Assembly (NCBI GenBank): GCA_017421045.1
Contig: JAFQMC010000016.1
Location: forward strand, 18,829 to 82,828
Origin: Clostridia bacterium
GTDB lineage: Bacteria; Bacillota; Clostridia; Oscillospirales; Acutalibacteraceae
Direction of reading: 5' to 3'
Length of the DNA stretch: 64,000 nucleotides
Positions 17,877-27,536 of this stretch are shown here, piece by piece. Below the pieces are notes generated by a model. That model was not told where the DNA came from and ran no database searches. It saw only the letters and a list, made by a program, of their open reading frames with translations. A program made the translations under genes and the position numbers. Each line of letters begins with the position of its first letter. Position 1 is the stretch's first letter.

Positions 17877-20327
17877 TTATTCAAACGTGAAAGTGAACTC
17901 TCCGTCAACATAATCACAGAGAACTTTGCGGGCATCGCCGAGTTCTCCTGAGAGAAGTTTCTCAGACAGGACATCCTCAATTTTTGTGGTAATTGCTCGT
18001 CTGAGAGGTCTTGCTCCGTAGCTTTCGTCAAATCCGACTTCGGCAATCTGCTTTATTGCGTTGTCTGTGACCACAAGCTCTGCTCCAAGCTCCTGAAGTC
18101 TTTTGCCGAGGACTCTCAGCATAAGACGGGCTATCTGCTCTGTCTCCTCAGCTTTCAGCTTGGAGAACACTATGATATCATCGATTCGGTTCAAAAACTC
18201 CGGTCTGAACACCTGTTTCAGCTCGCCCATAACCGTGTCTCTCAGCTTGTCGTCAGAGGATTTAGCGCTGTCGGGAGTAAATCCCAGTGAAGCGTTATCC
18301 GATGTAATCAGCCGTGCTCCCACGTTGGAGGTCATAATAATCACCGTGTTCTTGAAGCTGACTGTACGCCCCTGAGAGTCGGTTAGTCTGCCGTCTTCAA
18401 GTATCTGCAGAAGCATATTGAACACATCGGGATGTGCTTTTTCGATTTCGTCGAAGAGTATGACGGAGTAGGGTTTTCTGCGGACTCTCTCTGTGAGCTG
18501 TCCACCCTCGTCATATCCCACATATCCGGGAGGTGAACCGATAAGCTTTGCCACGGTATGCTTCTCCATGTATTCACTCATATCAAGGCGAAGCATAGCG
18601 TTTTCATCGCCGAACATCGCCTGTGCCAGTGCTTTTGTAAGCTCCGTCTTTCCTACTCCCGTGGGGCCGAGAAAGATGAACGAACCTATGGGACGGCTGG
18701 GGTCTTTTAGTCCTGCACGGCTACGGCGGACTGCTCTTGCTACTGCCGACACCGCCTCGTTCTGTCCTATAACTCGGCGGTGAAGCTCTTCTTCAAGGGT
18801 TAAGAGTCGCTCTGAGTCCTCACGGCTGAGCTCCTGCACGGGAATACCCGACCAGTCTGCCACGGTCTTTGCAATATCCTCCCGCGTGACCTGAGCGTGA
18901 GATGTAGTGGAATCTTCGTGCCACTGCTTTTTCTGAGCTTCTAACTCTTCTTTGAGAGTTTTCTGCTCATCCCGAAGCTTTGCCGCACGCTCAAAGTCCT
19001 GCTGGTTTATTGCCTCGGACTTCTCTTTTTCCAAATCATCAATTCTCTGTTCCTTCTCTTTGAGATTTTCCGGCTCCGTCTGGGACATAAGGCGAATTCT
19101 GGAGGCAGACTCATCGATAAGGTCGATTGCTTTGTCCGGCAGAAATCTGTCTGCAATATAGCGTGAGGACAATTCCACGGCGGCCTCTATAGCTTCGTCG
19201 GTGATTGTCACCTTGTGGTGTGCCTCGTATCGGTCACGGAGTCCTTTGAGAATGAGTACCGACTCCTCCGCTGTAGGTTCTTTCACCTTTACAGGCTGAA
19301 ATCTTCGCTCCAGTGCTGAGTCTTTCTCAATATACTTTCTGTACTCCTCCAACGTGGTGGCGCCTATAACCTGAAAATCTCCTTTTGCAAGGGAAGGCTT
19401 CAGGATATTTGCCGCATCGGCAGAACCCTCTGCCGAGCCTGCACCCACAATGGTGTGAAGCTCGTCGATAAAGAGAATCACATCCTTGGCTTCAATAAGT
19501 TCTTCGATGACGCTCTTAATCCTCTCCTCGAAATCACCGCGATACTTGGTGCCTGCTATCATTCCCGTCAGGTTGAGGCTTACAACACGTTTGTCACGAA
19601 GAAGCTCAGGCACCTCTCCATCGGCAATTTTCAGTGCAAGCCCCTCCGCCACGGCGGTTTTGCCCACACCCGGCTCACCAATGAGGACGGGATTGTTCTT
19701 TGTTCTGCGCGAAAGAATCTGAACAACCCGATTTATCTCCTGTTCCCTGCCGATTACCGGGTCTATCTCTCCTGCTTTTGCGGCAGAAGTGAGGTCTCTG
19801 CCGAACTGATCAAGTGTCTTTGTTTTGCTGTTACCCTTGCTTGTTGAAGTCGGAGAGTGCTCCTGTGAAAAATGCCCCTCCGACGGTGAATCGCTGAGAC
19901 TTGCTCTGAGGGTGGTCATAAGTGTGGAGGTGCTGAGACCCAGCTCCTGAAGAAATCTCACCGCGTAGCTGTCTCTCTCTGAGATAATGGCGATGAGCAG
20001 GTGCTCAGTTCCTACGAAATTGTGACCTATTCTGGCAGACGCCAGAACCGCCGCCTGCATGACACGCTTGGTCCTTGGTGTGAAATCATCAGGAGAAAGT
20101 GACATCTTCTCTCCCACTCCCACAGACTGCTCTATCTTCCTGCGCAGAGAGTCTGTATCAAGACCGCACTCAGCAAGCGCTGCCGAGGCAACACCGCTTT
20201 GTTCCATACACAGACCCAGAAGCAGATGTTCTGTGCCTATATAGGTGTGACCCATGGCTCCTGCCTGCTCGATAGCGATATTGAGGGCATCATTTGCCTT
20301 CTGTGTAAAACCTTTGAAGCTATACAT
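17877..20327 (-). CDS. clpC: ATP-dependent Clp protease ATPase subunit ClpC
   Basis: An 816-residue HSP100 unfoldase. Domain order: two N-terminal Clp_N repeats (residues about 1-145, including [13 protein letters not shown] and [13 protein letters not shown]), first AAA+ domain with [13 protein letters not shown] near 210, a middle coiled-coil domain around 410-460, second AAA+ domain with [13 protein letters not shown] near 545, and a ClpB_D2-small C-terminal domain. ClpC partners ClpP and, in Firmicutes, recognises proteins with phosphoarginine placed by McsB, encoded upstream. A 117-bp gap after mcsB contains an AGGGTTA/TAACCCT hairpin. CtsR control is expected from the boxes at 22430-22500. 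Confidence 0.97.
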   Translation of the reverse strand: MYSFKGFTQKANDALNIAIEQAGAMGHTYIGTEHLLLGLCMEQSGVASAALAECGLDTDSLRRKIEQSVGVGEKMSLSPDDFTPRTKRVMQAAVLASARIGHNFVGTEHLLIAIISERDSYAVRFLQELGLSTSTLMTTLRASLSDSPSEGHFSQEHSPTSTSKGNSKTKTLDQFGRDLTSAAKAGEIDPVIGREQEINRVVQILSRRTKNNPVLIGEPGVGKTAVAEGLALKIADGEVPELLRDKRVVSLNLTGMIAGTKYRGDFEERIKSVIEELIEAKDVILFIDELHTIVGAGSAEGSADAANILKPSLAKGDFQVIGATTLEEYRKYIEKDSALERRFQPVKVKEPTAEESVLILKGLRDRYEAHHKVTITDEAIEAAVELSSRYIADRFLPDKAIDLIDESASRIRLMSQTEPENLKEKEQRIDDLEKEKSEAINQQDFERAAKLRDEQKTLKEELEAQKKQWHEDSTTSHAQVTREDIAKTVADWSGIPVQELSREDSERLLTLEEELHRRVIGQNEAVSAVARAVRRSRAGLKDPSRPIGSFIFLGPTGVGKTELTKALAQAMFGDENAMLRLDMSEYMEKHTVAKLIGSPPGYVGYDEGGQLTERVRRKPYSVILFDEIEKAHPDVFNMLLQILEDGRLTDSQGRTVSFKNTVIIMTSNVGARLITSDNASLGFTPDSAKSSDDKLRDTVMGELKQVFRPEFLNRIDDIIVFSKLKAEETEQIARLMLRVLGKRLQELGAELVVTDNAIKQIAEVGFDESYGARPLRRAITTKIEDVLSEKLLSGELGDARKVLCDYVDGEFTFTFE

Positions 20328-20444
20328 AATTCTTCATCCCTTCCAAAAGATGTTATCTTTTCAGGGTTACCTTCCAAATAACCCTATTTTTCATATACCT
20401 TACTTTAAATAGCATCAAATATTTTATGTTATTAAGTTTTATTT

Positions 20445-21425
20445 CTATCTGAGTGTAGCTTTTATAAGCTCTGCTCTTGCTTTGTCTCTCTCCTGAGGTG
20501 AGAGTTTTCTTTGCTGTGCACGCATAAGGCTTGCAGGATGTATACTTGCCATCAGCTCATCAACGGCATCAATGGTTACATCATCAATTATGCCCTCGGT
20601 GATTCCCAGTCGGACATTGGAGAGAAGCTTCATCGCCTCTGCATGAGATATAAGCCTTGCTGTAAGAAGTATTCCCATACTGCGGCTTATCTTGTCCTGA
20701 TACTCCATGCTCTGCATAAGAGTTTCTCTGCTCTGAAGCTCTGAGCTTGCAAGCTGAGTGCAGATGTTCTGCAAATTCTCGATTGCGGATTTTTCAGATA
20801 TTCCCAGTGTGACCTGATTGCTGAGCTGATAGAGCGCACAGGACACATCCGTTCCCTCGCCGTAGGTGCCACGTACCGCAAGCCCCAGCTTTGAGAGGTT
20901 AGACGCTATTCGGGAGACGGCACGGCTGTCTGCCAGTGCACACAGATGCATCATAACGGAGGCTCTCATACCGGTGCCCAGATTGGTGGGGCATTGAGTA
21001 AGGAACCCAAGCGTATTATCAAAGGCAAAATGCAGAGTCTTATCAAGCTCAGTGTCGATTCTGTCAGCTATTGCGTAAGCCTCCCGCAAAGACATACCGG
21101 GCTTTATGACCTGAATTCTCAGGTGGTCCTCCTCGTTTATCATGATGCTGATGCTCTCATCCTCTGTGACCGCCAAGGCTCTGCCCGCTTTGCTGTTTGC
21201 AAACTCGGGACTTATGAGATGACGCTCCACCATGGCAACTGCATCAAGCTCGTTCACATCCTCCATGGAGACAAACATAAACTTTTCATCGCAGTTTTTG
21301 AGTGCTTCTCTGACCTTCTCTGCTACTTCGGTTCGCTGTTTATCGTCCATTCTGCAAGGAAAGGGATAGTCTCTAAGATTACGTGCCAGACGAATTCTGG
21401 AAGAAATAACTACAGGGTCTTTCAT
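20445..21425 (-). CDS. mcsB: Protein-arginine kinase McsB
   Basis: A 326-residue guanido-kinase-fold protein. The N-terminal VISSRIRLARNLRDYPFPCRM block and the SIMINEEDHLRIQVI segment (substrate-binding Glu) and RASVMMHLCALA/RGTYGEG region (ATP-binding arginines) are the phosphagen-kinase-like signature of McsB. It phosphorylates arginines on damaged proteins, marking them for ClpCP, and inactivates CtsR. Its ATG directly follows the mcsA stop. It lacks the N-terminal domain of true phosphagen kinases, as usual. Confidence 0.95.
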   Translation of the reverse strand: MKDPVVISSRIRLARNLRDYPFPCRMDDKQRTEVAEKVREALKNCDEKFMFVSMEDVNELDAVAMVERHLISPEFANSKAGRALAVTEDESISIMINEEDHLRIQVIKPGMSLREAYAIADRIDTELDKTLHFAFDNTLGFLTQCPTNLGTGMRASVMMHLCALADSRAVSRIASNLSKLGLAVRGTYGEGTDVSCALYQLSNQVTLGISEKSAIENLQNICTQLASSELQSRETLMQSMEYQDKISRSMGILLTARLISHAEAMKLLSNVRLGITEGIIDDVTIDAVDELMASIHPASLMRAQQRKLSPQERDKARAELIKATLR

Positions 21426-21929
21426 TTATTTTCCCTCCATTTCTTTTATCTTGTCGCGAAGCTCTGCGGCAAGCTCAAAATTCTGCTCTTCAACAGCTTT
21501 ATTAAGCTGAGTCTTTAAAATTCCGATTTGGTCTTCTTTCTGATTTGCGACCGACTCCTCTGCCAGCGCCATATTAGGACGTTTTCCACAGTGGGTGGTA
21601 TTGCCGTGGATACGCTTGACCGAGGGAAGCAACTCGCTGAAGAAAGTGGTATAACACTTTGCACAGCCAACCTTGCCTGTGTTTGTGATATCTCCGTAGG
21701 TACTGCCGCAAGAGGGGCAACGGGTTGCCTGACTTCTGGAGGGCAGGGCGGTACCGAACAAACTCTTCACAAGACCGCCGAACATATCGGGCATTGCTGT
21801 GTCAAAAACATTGTCAAAGCCCATCTCGTGGGCGCAGTCGGCACAGAGCATATACTCCTCATACGCACCGTTCACTATACGTTTGACCTGGGTTGTTGCA
21901 TTGTTCACTTTGCATTTCTGACATTTCAT
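21426..21929 (-). CDS. mcsA: McsA zinc-finger activator of McsB
   Basis: A 167-residue protein with two CXXC pairs at the N-terminus (CQKCKVNNATTQV and LCADCAHEMG), two more in the middle (CPSCGSTY and CAKCYTTF), and a C-terminal UVR motif (LNKAVEEQNFELAAELRDKIKEM). This is the McsA layout, in which zinc binding supports activation of the McsB kinase. ATG at 21929 is preceded by GGAGGAG. It is 14 bp downstream of ctsR. Confidence 0.94.
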   Translation of the reverse strand: MKCQKCKVNNATTQVKRIVNGAYEEYMLCADCAHEMGFDNVFDTAMPDMFGGLVKSLFGTALPSRSQATRCPSCGSTYGDITNTGKVGCAKCYTTFFSELLPSVKRIHGNTTHCGKRPNMALAEESVANQKEDQIGILKTQLNKAVEEQNFELAAELRDKIKEMEGK

Positions 21930-21943
21930 ATTATCTCCTCCAA

Positions 21944-22390
21944 TCACATCAATGCTAAAAGCATATTCTTAAAAATTGCCGCACGGGTCTCATCCCTGCT
22001 TGAGGGTGACACAGGCGAAAGACTGCGCTCTGAAGCGGCGGCAGAAATTAATCTTGCTGATTCATTAGATATTATTGACGCAGATTTCAGGTTGTTAATC
22101 ATTATCTGGGCAGTAATATTATCAAGGCTTGCGCCTATTGAATTAATTATATGCATCAGAGTAGTGGAGTTATCCGCCTGAATACGGCTGATGCGGATAT
22201 ATCCCCCACCGCCTCTGCGTGATTCCACAATATATCCCTGCTCGGGAGTGAATCGTGAGGTTATGACATAGTTAATCTGACTCGGAACACATCCGAATCT
22301 GTCTGCAAGCTCGTTTCTGCGAATCTCGGCATTGCCGCCATCTTCCATCATATCCATTATGTACTGAGCCAGCACGTCACTGAGTCTCAT
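21944..22390 (-). CDS. ctsR: Transcriptional repressor CtsR
   Basis: A 148-residue CtsR: N-terminal winged helix (LADRFGCVPSQINYVITSRFTPE) followed by the glycine-rich wing GYIVESRRGGGGYIRI, which is the thermosensing element in the family and is intact here. The C-terminal half is the dimerisation and McsB-interaction domain. First gene of the ctsR-mcsA-mcsB-clpC operon, and presumably autoregulated through the three boxes just upstream. Confidence 0.95.
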   Translation of the reverse strand: MRLSDVLAQYIMDMMEDGGNAEIRRNELADRFGCVPSQINYVITSRFTPEQGYIVESRRGGGGYIRISRIQADNSTTLMHIINSIGASLDNITAQIMINNLKSASIISNESARLISAAASERSLSPVSPSSRDETRAAIFKNMLLALM

Positions 22391-22429
22391 ATAATCACCT
22401 CGGTATTGAGTGTAATGCAGTAATGGTCG

Positions 22430-22500
22430 TTTGACCTTCTCTGACTTTAACTATATTCTATACATTTAGTCAGAGAAAGTCAAAGTCAGAAAAAGTCAAA
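22430..22500 (-). promoter_or_regulatory. ctsR promoter with three CtsR heptad-repeat boxes
   Basis: Minus-strand promoter TTGACT (22483-22478), 17 bp, TAGAAT (22460-22455). Three CtsR operators of the 7+3+7 form (consensus RGTCARA-N3-RGTCAAA) are visible: 22430-22446 on the minus strand, 22468-22484 and 22484-22500 on the plus strand. The middle box covers the -35 and part of the spacer, and the first lies just downstream of the -10. This matches the known CtsR direct heptad repeat and predicts tight heat-shock control. Confidence 0.88.
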
Positions 22501-22531
22501 CTCCGCAGAGTTTTCTTGTTCTCTGCGGAGT
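22500..22531 (-). terminator. htpG terminator
   Basis: An 11-bp perfect stem (22500-22510 with 22521-22531, ten-base loop) downstream of htpG. Its minus-strand T-tail is formed by bases that also make up the outermost CtsR box, so terminator and operator abut. Confidence 0.82.
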
Positions 22532-22608
22532 TTTCTTTGATTATCTTCTGTTTTCTTAATTTTTCTTGATTTTTCTCGTTGTATTCTTTCAGGTTATTAA
22601 GTGAGAAG

Positions 22609-24513
22609 TTATACCATAAGTTCACAAATCATATTGGAAAGCTCTACGGGATTCTCAATCTCCAGTCCGCTTATCTGGCGAGCCTGTGCGTAGAGAATCT
22701 TTGTATAAAGGCTGAGCTTGTCCTTGTCGGATGCGAAAAGCTCTTTGAGGGTATTGGAGAGCTTATGGTTGATGTTTATCTCCAGTGCTGTCTCAGCATT
22801 TGCAAAAGCTTCGTTGCCGGGCATACGGCTGAGGATTCTTGCCATCTCGGCAGAAATGTAACCCTCACTGGAAAGTGCCACGGGGTTATCTGAAAGTGTT
22901 GCAGAGAAACGCACAGACTTTACCTTGCCTGCAAGTGTCTCCTGCATAGCAGAGAGCATCTCTGCGTTGTCTTCGTTGGCTTTTTTTACTGTGTCTTTCT
23001 CCTCGTCTGTGGAAAGGTCAAGGTCGCCTGCTGTAACATTCTTGAATGTTTTTTCTGCATACTTATCAATGGCGCTGAGAGTGAATTCATCAATGTCATC
23101 ACTGAGCAGAAGCACAGCGTATCCCTTGGAGACAACAGCCTGTGTACGAGGCAGTGCTGCTGCAAGCTCAGCAGTATCGGCAAAGGCGTAGTAAATCTCC
23201 TTCTGGCTTTCGGGCATTGCGTCAACGTATTCTTTCAGAGTGATATATCTCTCTGAAGATGTACTGCGGAATACCAGCAAATCCTGAAGCACATCCTTGT
23301 GCATACCGAAGTCGCTGTAAACACCGTACTTGAGCTGTGCACCAAAGGACTTGAAAAACTCCTCGTACTTCTCCCTTTGCTCTTTCTGCATTTTCTGAAG
23401 CTCTGACTTTATCTTCTTTTCTATACTCTTTGAAATTGTGCGTACCTGATAGTTCTGCTGTAAAGTCTCACGGGAGATGTTCAGTGTGAGATCGGAGCTG
23501 TCCACAATACCGCGGACAAAATTGAAATAATCAGGGAGCAGGTCAGAGCATTTCTCCATGATCATAACTCCGTCGCTGTAGAGCTGAAGTCCCTTTTCGA
23601 AATCCTTGGAATAGTAGTTGTGAGGTGCATTCTTGGGTATAAACAGAAGCATCTCGTACTCAACACTACCCTCCATACGGGAGTGAACTGTGCGCAGGGG
23701 TGCATCTCTGTCGTAGAAATGGCCCTTGTAAAACTCCGCGTACTCCTCCTCGGAAACATCTGAGGCTTTGCGATGCCACAGAGGCACCATGCTGTTGAGT
23801 GTGCGCACCTCGGATACTGTCTCGTACTTGGGTGATTTATCGTCGCTTTCTTCACCCTCTTCATTCTCGATAAGACGTGGTGTCTCCACCTGCATACGGA
23901 TGGGATAACGGATATAGTCGGAGTATTTCTTGATAATATCGCTGATGCGGTAACTGCTGAGGAAATCACTGTAGTTCTCGTTTTCGGCATCCTCTTTGAG
24001 ATAAAGGACGATCTCGGTGCCGACCTCGGCTTTCTCGGTCTCTGTTACTGTGTAGCCGTCAACGCCCTCTGACTCCCAGCAAAACGCGGTGCCTGTGCCA
24101 AGTGCTCTGGTAGTCACAGTGATTTTGGAGCACACCATAAAAGCAGAGTAAAAACCTACGCCGAACTGACCGATGATACTGATGTCGTCATCTTTGTTAT
24201 CGCTTTTGAACTCACCTGAACCGCTCTTCGCGATTGTGCCAAGGTTGTCGTTCAGCTCATCTTCGGTCATACCGCAACCATTGTCGGATACAGTGATGGT
24301 GCGTGCCTCGTTGTCAACGTCAATAGTAATTGCGTACTCGTCTCTGGGGAGTCCCAGCGAGGAATCGGTGAGTGAGCGGAAGTAGCGCTTGTCGATAGCG
24401 TCAGATGCATTGGATATAAGCTCGCGGAGAAAAATCTCTTTGTTTGTATAGACGGAGTTTATCATCATATCAAGCATCTTTTTTGATTCGGTTTTGAACT
24501 GTCTTTTTGCCAT
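22609..24513 (-). CDS. htpG: Molecular chaperone HtpG (Hsp90)
   Basis: A 634-residue Hsp90. The N-terminal GHKL ATPase domain shows FLRELISNASDAIDK, TVSDNGCGMT, GTIAKSGSGEF and IGQFGVGFYSAFMV, followed by the middle domain (DAPLRTVHSRMEG, ISRETLQQN) and C-terminal dimerisation domain. Start at 24513 gives MAKRQFKTESKKML, standard for the family. It is transcribed from its own promoter just upstream of the ctsR operon, grouping the stress genes. Confidence 0.96.
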   Translation of the reverse strand: MAKRQFKTESKKMLDMMINSVYTNKEIFLRELISNASDAIDKRYFRSLTDSSLGLPRDEYAITIDVDNEARTITVSDNGCGMTEDELNDNLGTIAKSGSGEFKSDNKDDDISIIGQFGVGFYSAFMVCSKITVTTRALGTGTAFCWESEGVDGYTVTETEKAEVGTEIVLYLKEDAENENYSDFLSSYRISDIIKKYSDYIRYPIRMQVETPRLIENEEGEESDDKSPKYETVSEVRTLNSMVPLWHRKASDVSEEEYAEFYKGHFYDRDAPLRTVHSRMEGSVEYEMLLFIPKNAPHNYYSKDFEKGLQLYSDGVMIMEKCSDLLPDYFNFVRGIVDSSDLTLNISRETLQQNYQVRTISKSIEKKIKSELQKMQKEQREKYEEFFKSFGAQLKYGVYSDFGMHKDVLQDLLVFRSTSSERYITLKEYVDAMPESQKEIYYAFADTAELAAALPRTQAVVSKGYAVLLLSDDIDEFTLSAIDKYAEKTFKNVTAGDLDLSTDEEKDTVKKANEDNAEMLSAMQETLAGKVKSVRFSATLSDNPVALSSEGYISAEMARILSRMPGNEAFANAETALEININHKLSNTLKELFASDKDKLSLYTKILYAQARQISGLEIENPVELSNMICELMV

Positions 24514-24556
24514 TTTACTTATACCTCCATGGAAATTTCTTCAAGACAATATCACT

Positions 24557-24585
24557 ATTTTAGTCTCCACTCAAAGCAAAGTCAA
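24557..24585 (-). promoter_or_regulatory. htpG promoter
   Basis: Minus-strand TTGACT (24585-24580), 17-bp spacer, TAAAAT (24562-24557), 44 bp before the start codon. The -35 region contains TCAAA/GTCAA words but the spacing is not that of a CtsR box. Confidence 0.65.
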
Positions 24586-24620
24586 GGTGAAACCAAAAAA
24601 GTTCAAACAATGTTAATAGA

Positions 24621-24659
24621 AAAAGCCGTGTCGAAAGATTGCTCAACGACACAGCTTTT
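24621..24659 (-). terminator. Terminator of the aromatic amino acid operon
   Basis: A stem of about 12 bp, AAAAGCcGTGTCG (24621-24633) with CGACACaGCTTTT (24647-24659), directly after aroQ, with T-rich tail on the minus strand. Confidence 0.8.
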
Positions 24660-24674
24660 ATAAAATCAGATTGA

Positions 24675-25100
24675 TTATTTTGAAACGAAATATTCTATTG
24701 CTTCCTTGTATCCGTCGAAACCTTTTCCGGTTATGACCTTCTCGGCGTAAAGAGAAACATAGGAAAAATGTCTGAACTGCTCACGCTCTGAGACCTCAGA
24801 AAGATGTACCTCCGCGGTAGGAATAGCCACAGCTTTCAGCGCATCCAGTATTGCCACACTGGTGTGGGTATAGGCGGCAGGATTGATAATGATTGCATCG
24901 AATCTTCCCAGACACTGCTGAATCTCGGTGACGATGTCACCTTCGCTGTTGCTCTGGAACATCTCGTGCTCTACTCCATGCTTAGCACACACAGAAGCCA
25001 CGAACGCTTCGAGATCTTTGTATGTACTGCTGCCGTAGATACCCGGCTCGCGGATTCCCAGCATATTCAGGTTGGGGCCGTTTATTACCTTAACTTTCAT
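24675..25100 (-). CDS. aroQ: Type II 3-dehydroquinate dehydratase
   Basis: A 141-residue type II dehydroquinase. The active-site lid INGPNLNMLGIREPGIYG includes the catalytic Arg and Tyr, followed by QSNSEGDIV, INPAAYTHTSVAILDAL and VHLSEVSEREQFR with the catalytic His. It catalyses the third shikimate-pathway step. It overlaps the upstream aroE-aroK gene by 4 nt and is the last gene of the operon. Confidence 0.95.
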   Translation of the reverse strand: MKVKVINGPNLNMLGIREPGIYGSSTYKDLEAFVASVCAKHGVEHEMFQSNSEGDIVTEIQQCLGRFDAIIINPAAYTHTSVAILDALKAVAIPTAEVHLSEVSEREQFRHFSYVSLYAEKVITGKGFDGYKEAIEYFVSK

Positions 25101-26347
25101 TTTACAACCTCCGAAAAAGCATCCAGGACTCTCTGTGCTACTGCCTCGGCATCACCATTGCCGTCCACTGCGATGTCAGAAAACTCCTGATACTTGGGCA
25201 GGCGTTTCTGATAGAGTTCAGGAAGATTTACAGATAAAGGTCTGTCGTCTTTGGCAAGAACGTTAATATTTCTTTCAAGGAATATTACTGCACCATTCTG
25301 CCTCAAAACATCCAGATTTTCAGGGATAGTGACAGCTCCGCCTCCTGTGGCGATAACAGTTCCGCTCTCTTTGCAGATGCTTTTGAGGACCTCTGTCTCA
25401 ATAAGTCGGAATGCACGCTCGCCATCTTCATTAATAATTGCAGAGGGTGCTCTGCCGGTCTTTGCCTTAATTTCTTCGTCTGCGTCCACGAAGGGTCTGT
25501 TGAGCGCCTTTGCAACCAGCTTGCCCACTGTGGTTTTGCCGCAACCGGGCATACCTACGAGAACAACATTCTCGGTCTGAAGAGCAACACTCTTGCGTAT
25601 TGCTTCTATGACATTATCAGAAAGTGTGCTGTCTGTGAAAATCTCGCAGGCACGCTTTGCCTGAGCCACAAGCATCGAAAGTCCGTTGACACAGGGGATT
25701 CCCAGACGCTCTGCCTGCTGCAGAAGTGCTGTGCGTGCAGGATTATATATAACATCGGCAACACCGATACACTGAGAGAATTGCGCAAGGTTAACAAGGG
25801 AGACACCGGTGTTCGGATACATACCCACAGGAGTTGCATTTACAATGAGACTCGCATCAGAGTGCTGACTTATGGTGGAGTAGGTATTCTCCCCTACCAA
25901 ATCAAACACCAGAAACTTAGCACCTCTCTCTGAAAGCACCGCCTGCACGGTTTTGGATGCTCCTCCTGCTCCGAGGATGAGGGCTTTCTTGCCTTTTATG
26001 TCAATATTTAATGTATCGAGCATATAGGAAAATCCGTAGTAGTCGGTGTTGTCACCAAGGAGGCTACCGTCTGCTCGCCTTACAACTGTATTAACAGCAC
26101 CGATTGAACGTGCCGCATCGGAGAGACTGTCGCAATACTTCATTATCTCCTGCTTGTAGGGAATTGTTACGTTGTAGCCGTCAAGCCCGCAGGTTTCTAC
26201 CCAGTTTTTCAGTTCGTCTTTTTCTACCTCATGCAAAGCATAGGGATAATCTGCCATCTGCGCATGAATCTGAGGTGAGAAGCTGTGGGACAAATGTTCG
26301 CCCAAAAGTCCGAACCTTTTATCTTCAAAACCTTTTATATATTCCAT
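25097..26347 (-). CDS. Fused shikimate dehydrogenase-shikimate kinase
   Basis: A 416-residue fusion of two consecutive shikimate-pathway enzymes. Residues about 1-245 are AroE-like: FGLLGEHLSHSFSPQIH at the start, YNVTIPYKQEIM with the catalytic Lys, and the NADP fold LILGAGGASKTVQ near 122. From about residue 255 comes AroK: Walker A GMPGCGKTTVGK, the DADEEIKAKTGR shikimate-binding stretch, FRLIETEVL and ATGGGAV. Both active sites look complete. ATG 26347 is chosen; a GTG at 26356 is the last codon of pheA. Fusion in this order is uncommon, and most relatives encode the two separately. Confidence 0.92.
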   Translation of the reverse strand: MEYIKGFEDKRFGLLGEHLSHSFSPQIHAQMADYPYALHEVEKDELKNWVETCGLDGYNVTIPYKQEIMKYCDSLSDAARSIGAVNTVVRRADGSLLGDNTDYYGFSYMLDTLNIDIKGKKALILGAGGASKTVQAVLSERGAKFLVFDLVGENTYSTISQHSDASLIVNATPVGMYPNTGVSLVNLAQFSQCIGVADVIYNPARTALLQQAERLGIPCVNGLSMLVAQAKRACEIFTDSTLSDNVIEAIRKSVALQTENVVLVGMPGCGKTTVGKLVAKALNRPFVDADEEIKAKTGRAPSAIINEDGERAFRLIETEVLKSICKESGTVIATGGGAVTIPENLDVLRQNGAVIFLERNINVLAKDDRPLSVNLPELYQKRLPKYQEFSDIAVDGNGDAEAVAQRVLDAFSEVVK

Positions 26348-26352
26348 AGCTA

Positions 26353-27492
26353 TCACACAAGCTCGGTGTAACTTCCGAGATATTCGAAGTCTTCTACCTC
26401 TGCATCAAGTTCACACAGAAGGGTTGAAAGCACGGGAGAGTACACTGACTCGGACACATCAAAATAAAACATAAACTCAAAGTCGGAACCGGGCAGAGGA
26501 CGGCTCTCCAGTTTTACAAGATTGATACCTGAAGCAAAAAACTTTGCCAGAATATGATACAGAGAACCGGGTCTGTGAGGAAGTGTGAGCTTGACACTTG
26601 TACGGTCTGCTCCGGGATAAACCTCCAGCTGTTTGGAAATACAGATAAATCTGGTATCGTTAGCGGCGTTGTCGCGGATGTTACGCTTGAGAACATTGAG
26701 AGAATAAAGCTCTGCACAATCAGGAGAAGCAATGACAGCTACGTCTGTTCTGCCTGACTCAGACACTGCCTTTGCAGCAGAAGCGGTATTTTCAAAGGGG
26801 ATGACCTTTATGTCCTTGTGAGCTGCAAGAAACTGAGAGCACTGGCTTATTGCCTGCTCGTGAGACCATATCTCCTTGATGTTGGAGATGTCATTGTTTT
26901 TGGCAAGGAGTGCGTGGTTGATTCTGCAACGAACACTGCGCACTATGTAGAAATTGTACTGCGACATAAGGTCGTAGACCATATTCACAGAGCCTGCCGT
27001 GGAATTCTCCAGAGGAAGGATTCCGTATTTGCACAAACCTGAATCAACTGCTTTGAACACTGCTTCAAAGCTTCCCATATACATTATCTGAGGGAGCTTG
27101 AAAATCTTGTCGCAAGCCTGCTGAGAGTATGCACCCTCGGTTCCCTGACAAGCAACCATTGCTCTCTCGGGAAAAAGCTGAGGAGTTGTCTCAAGGGCGG
27201 TGCTTATTGTCTCAGAAAGCTTTTTATCCTTATTGAGGAGTCTGCTCTGATATGCACGGCTGACGTTTGTGAGGGTTGAAAACAGCACTCTTGTGTAAAG
27301 CTCTGTTTCTTCCGGCGACTTACCTGCAGCCTTTGCAATGAGCTGACGCTCGCGCTGACCGTCATAAAGAGGTGCGCCTGACTCCTTTTTATATTCAGCA
27401 ACGCCCTTTACAACTTCCATTCGTTCATTGAAAAGTCTTACTAACTCCTCGTCAATTCTGTCAATTTCCTGTCTGTATTTTTCTATGCTCAT
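26353..27492 (-). CDS. pheA: Bifunctional chorismate mutase/prephenate dehydratase
   Basis: A 379-residue P-protein. Residues 1-90 form an AroQ-type chorismate mutase (EIDRIDEELVRLFNERMEVVKGVAEYK). Residues about 110-285 form the prephenate dehydratase (CQGTEGAYSQQA, LPLENSTAGSVNMVYDLM, ANDTRFICI), and residues about 295-375 an ACT domain (LPHRPGSLYHILAKFFASGINLVKLESRP) that in relatives binds Phe for feedback inhibition. It supplies prephenate for both branches and commits it to Phe. Confidence 0.96.
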   Translation of the reverse strand: MSIEKYRQEIDRIDEELVRLFNERMEVVKGVAEYKKESGAPLYDGQRERQLIAKAAGKSPEETELYTRVLFSTLTNVSRAYQSRLLNKDKKLSETISTALETTPQLFPERAMVACQGTEGAYSQQACDKIFKLPQIMYMGSFEAVFKAVDSGLCKYGILPLENSTAGSVNMVYDLMSQYNFYIVRSVRCRINHALLAKNNDISNIKEIWSHEQAISQCSQFLAAHKDIKVIPFENTASAAKAVSESGRTDVAVIASPDCAELYSLNVLKRNIRDNAANDTRFICISKQLEVYPGADRTSVKLTLPHRPGSLYHILAKFFASGINLVKLESRPLPGSDFEFMFYFDVSESVYSPVLSTLLCELDAEVEDFEYLGSYTELV

Positions 27493-27536
27493 AATAATGT
27501 CTCCTTACAACATTTATATATATAAAGCTTAATATA

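Noticed and set aside
24557-24590. CtsR box at the htpG promoter
   Set aside because: TCAAA and GTCAA words are present but spaced by four rather than three bases, so the heptad repeat is not formed.
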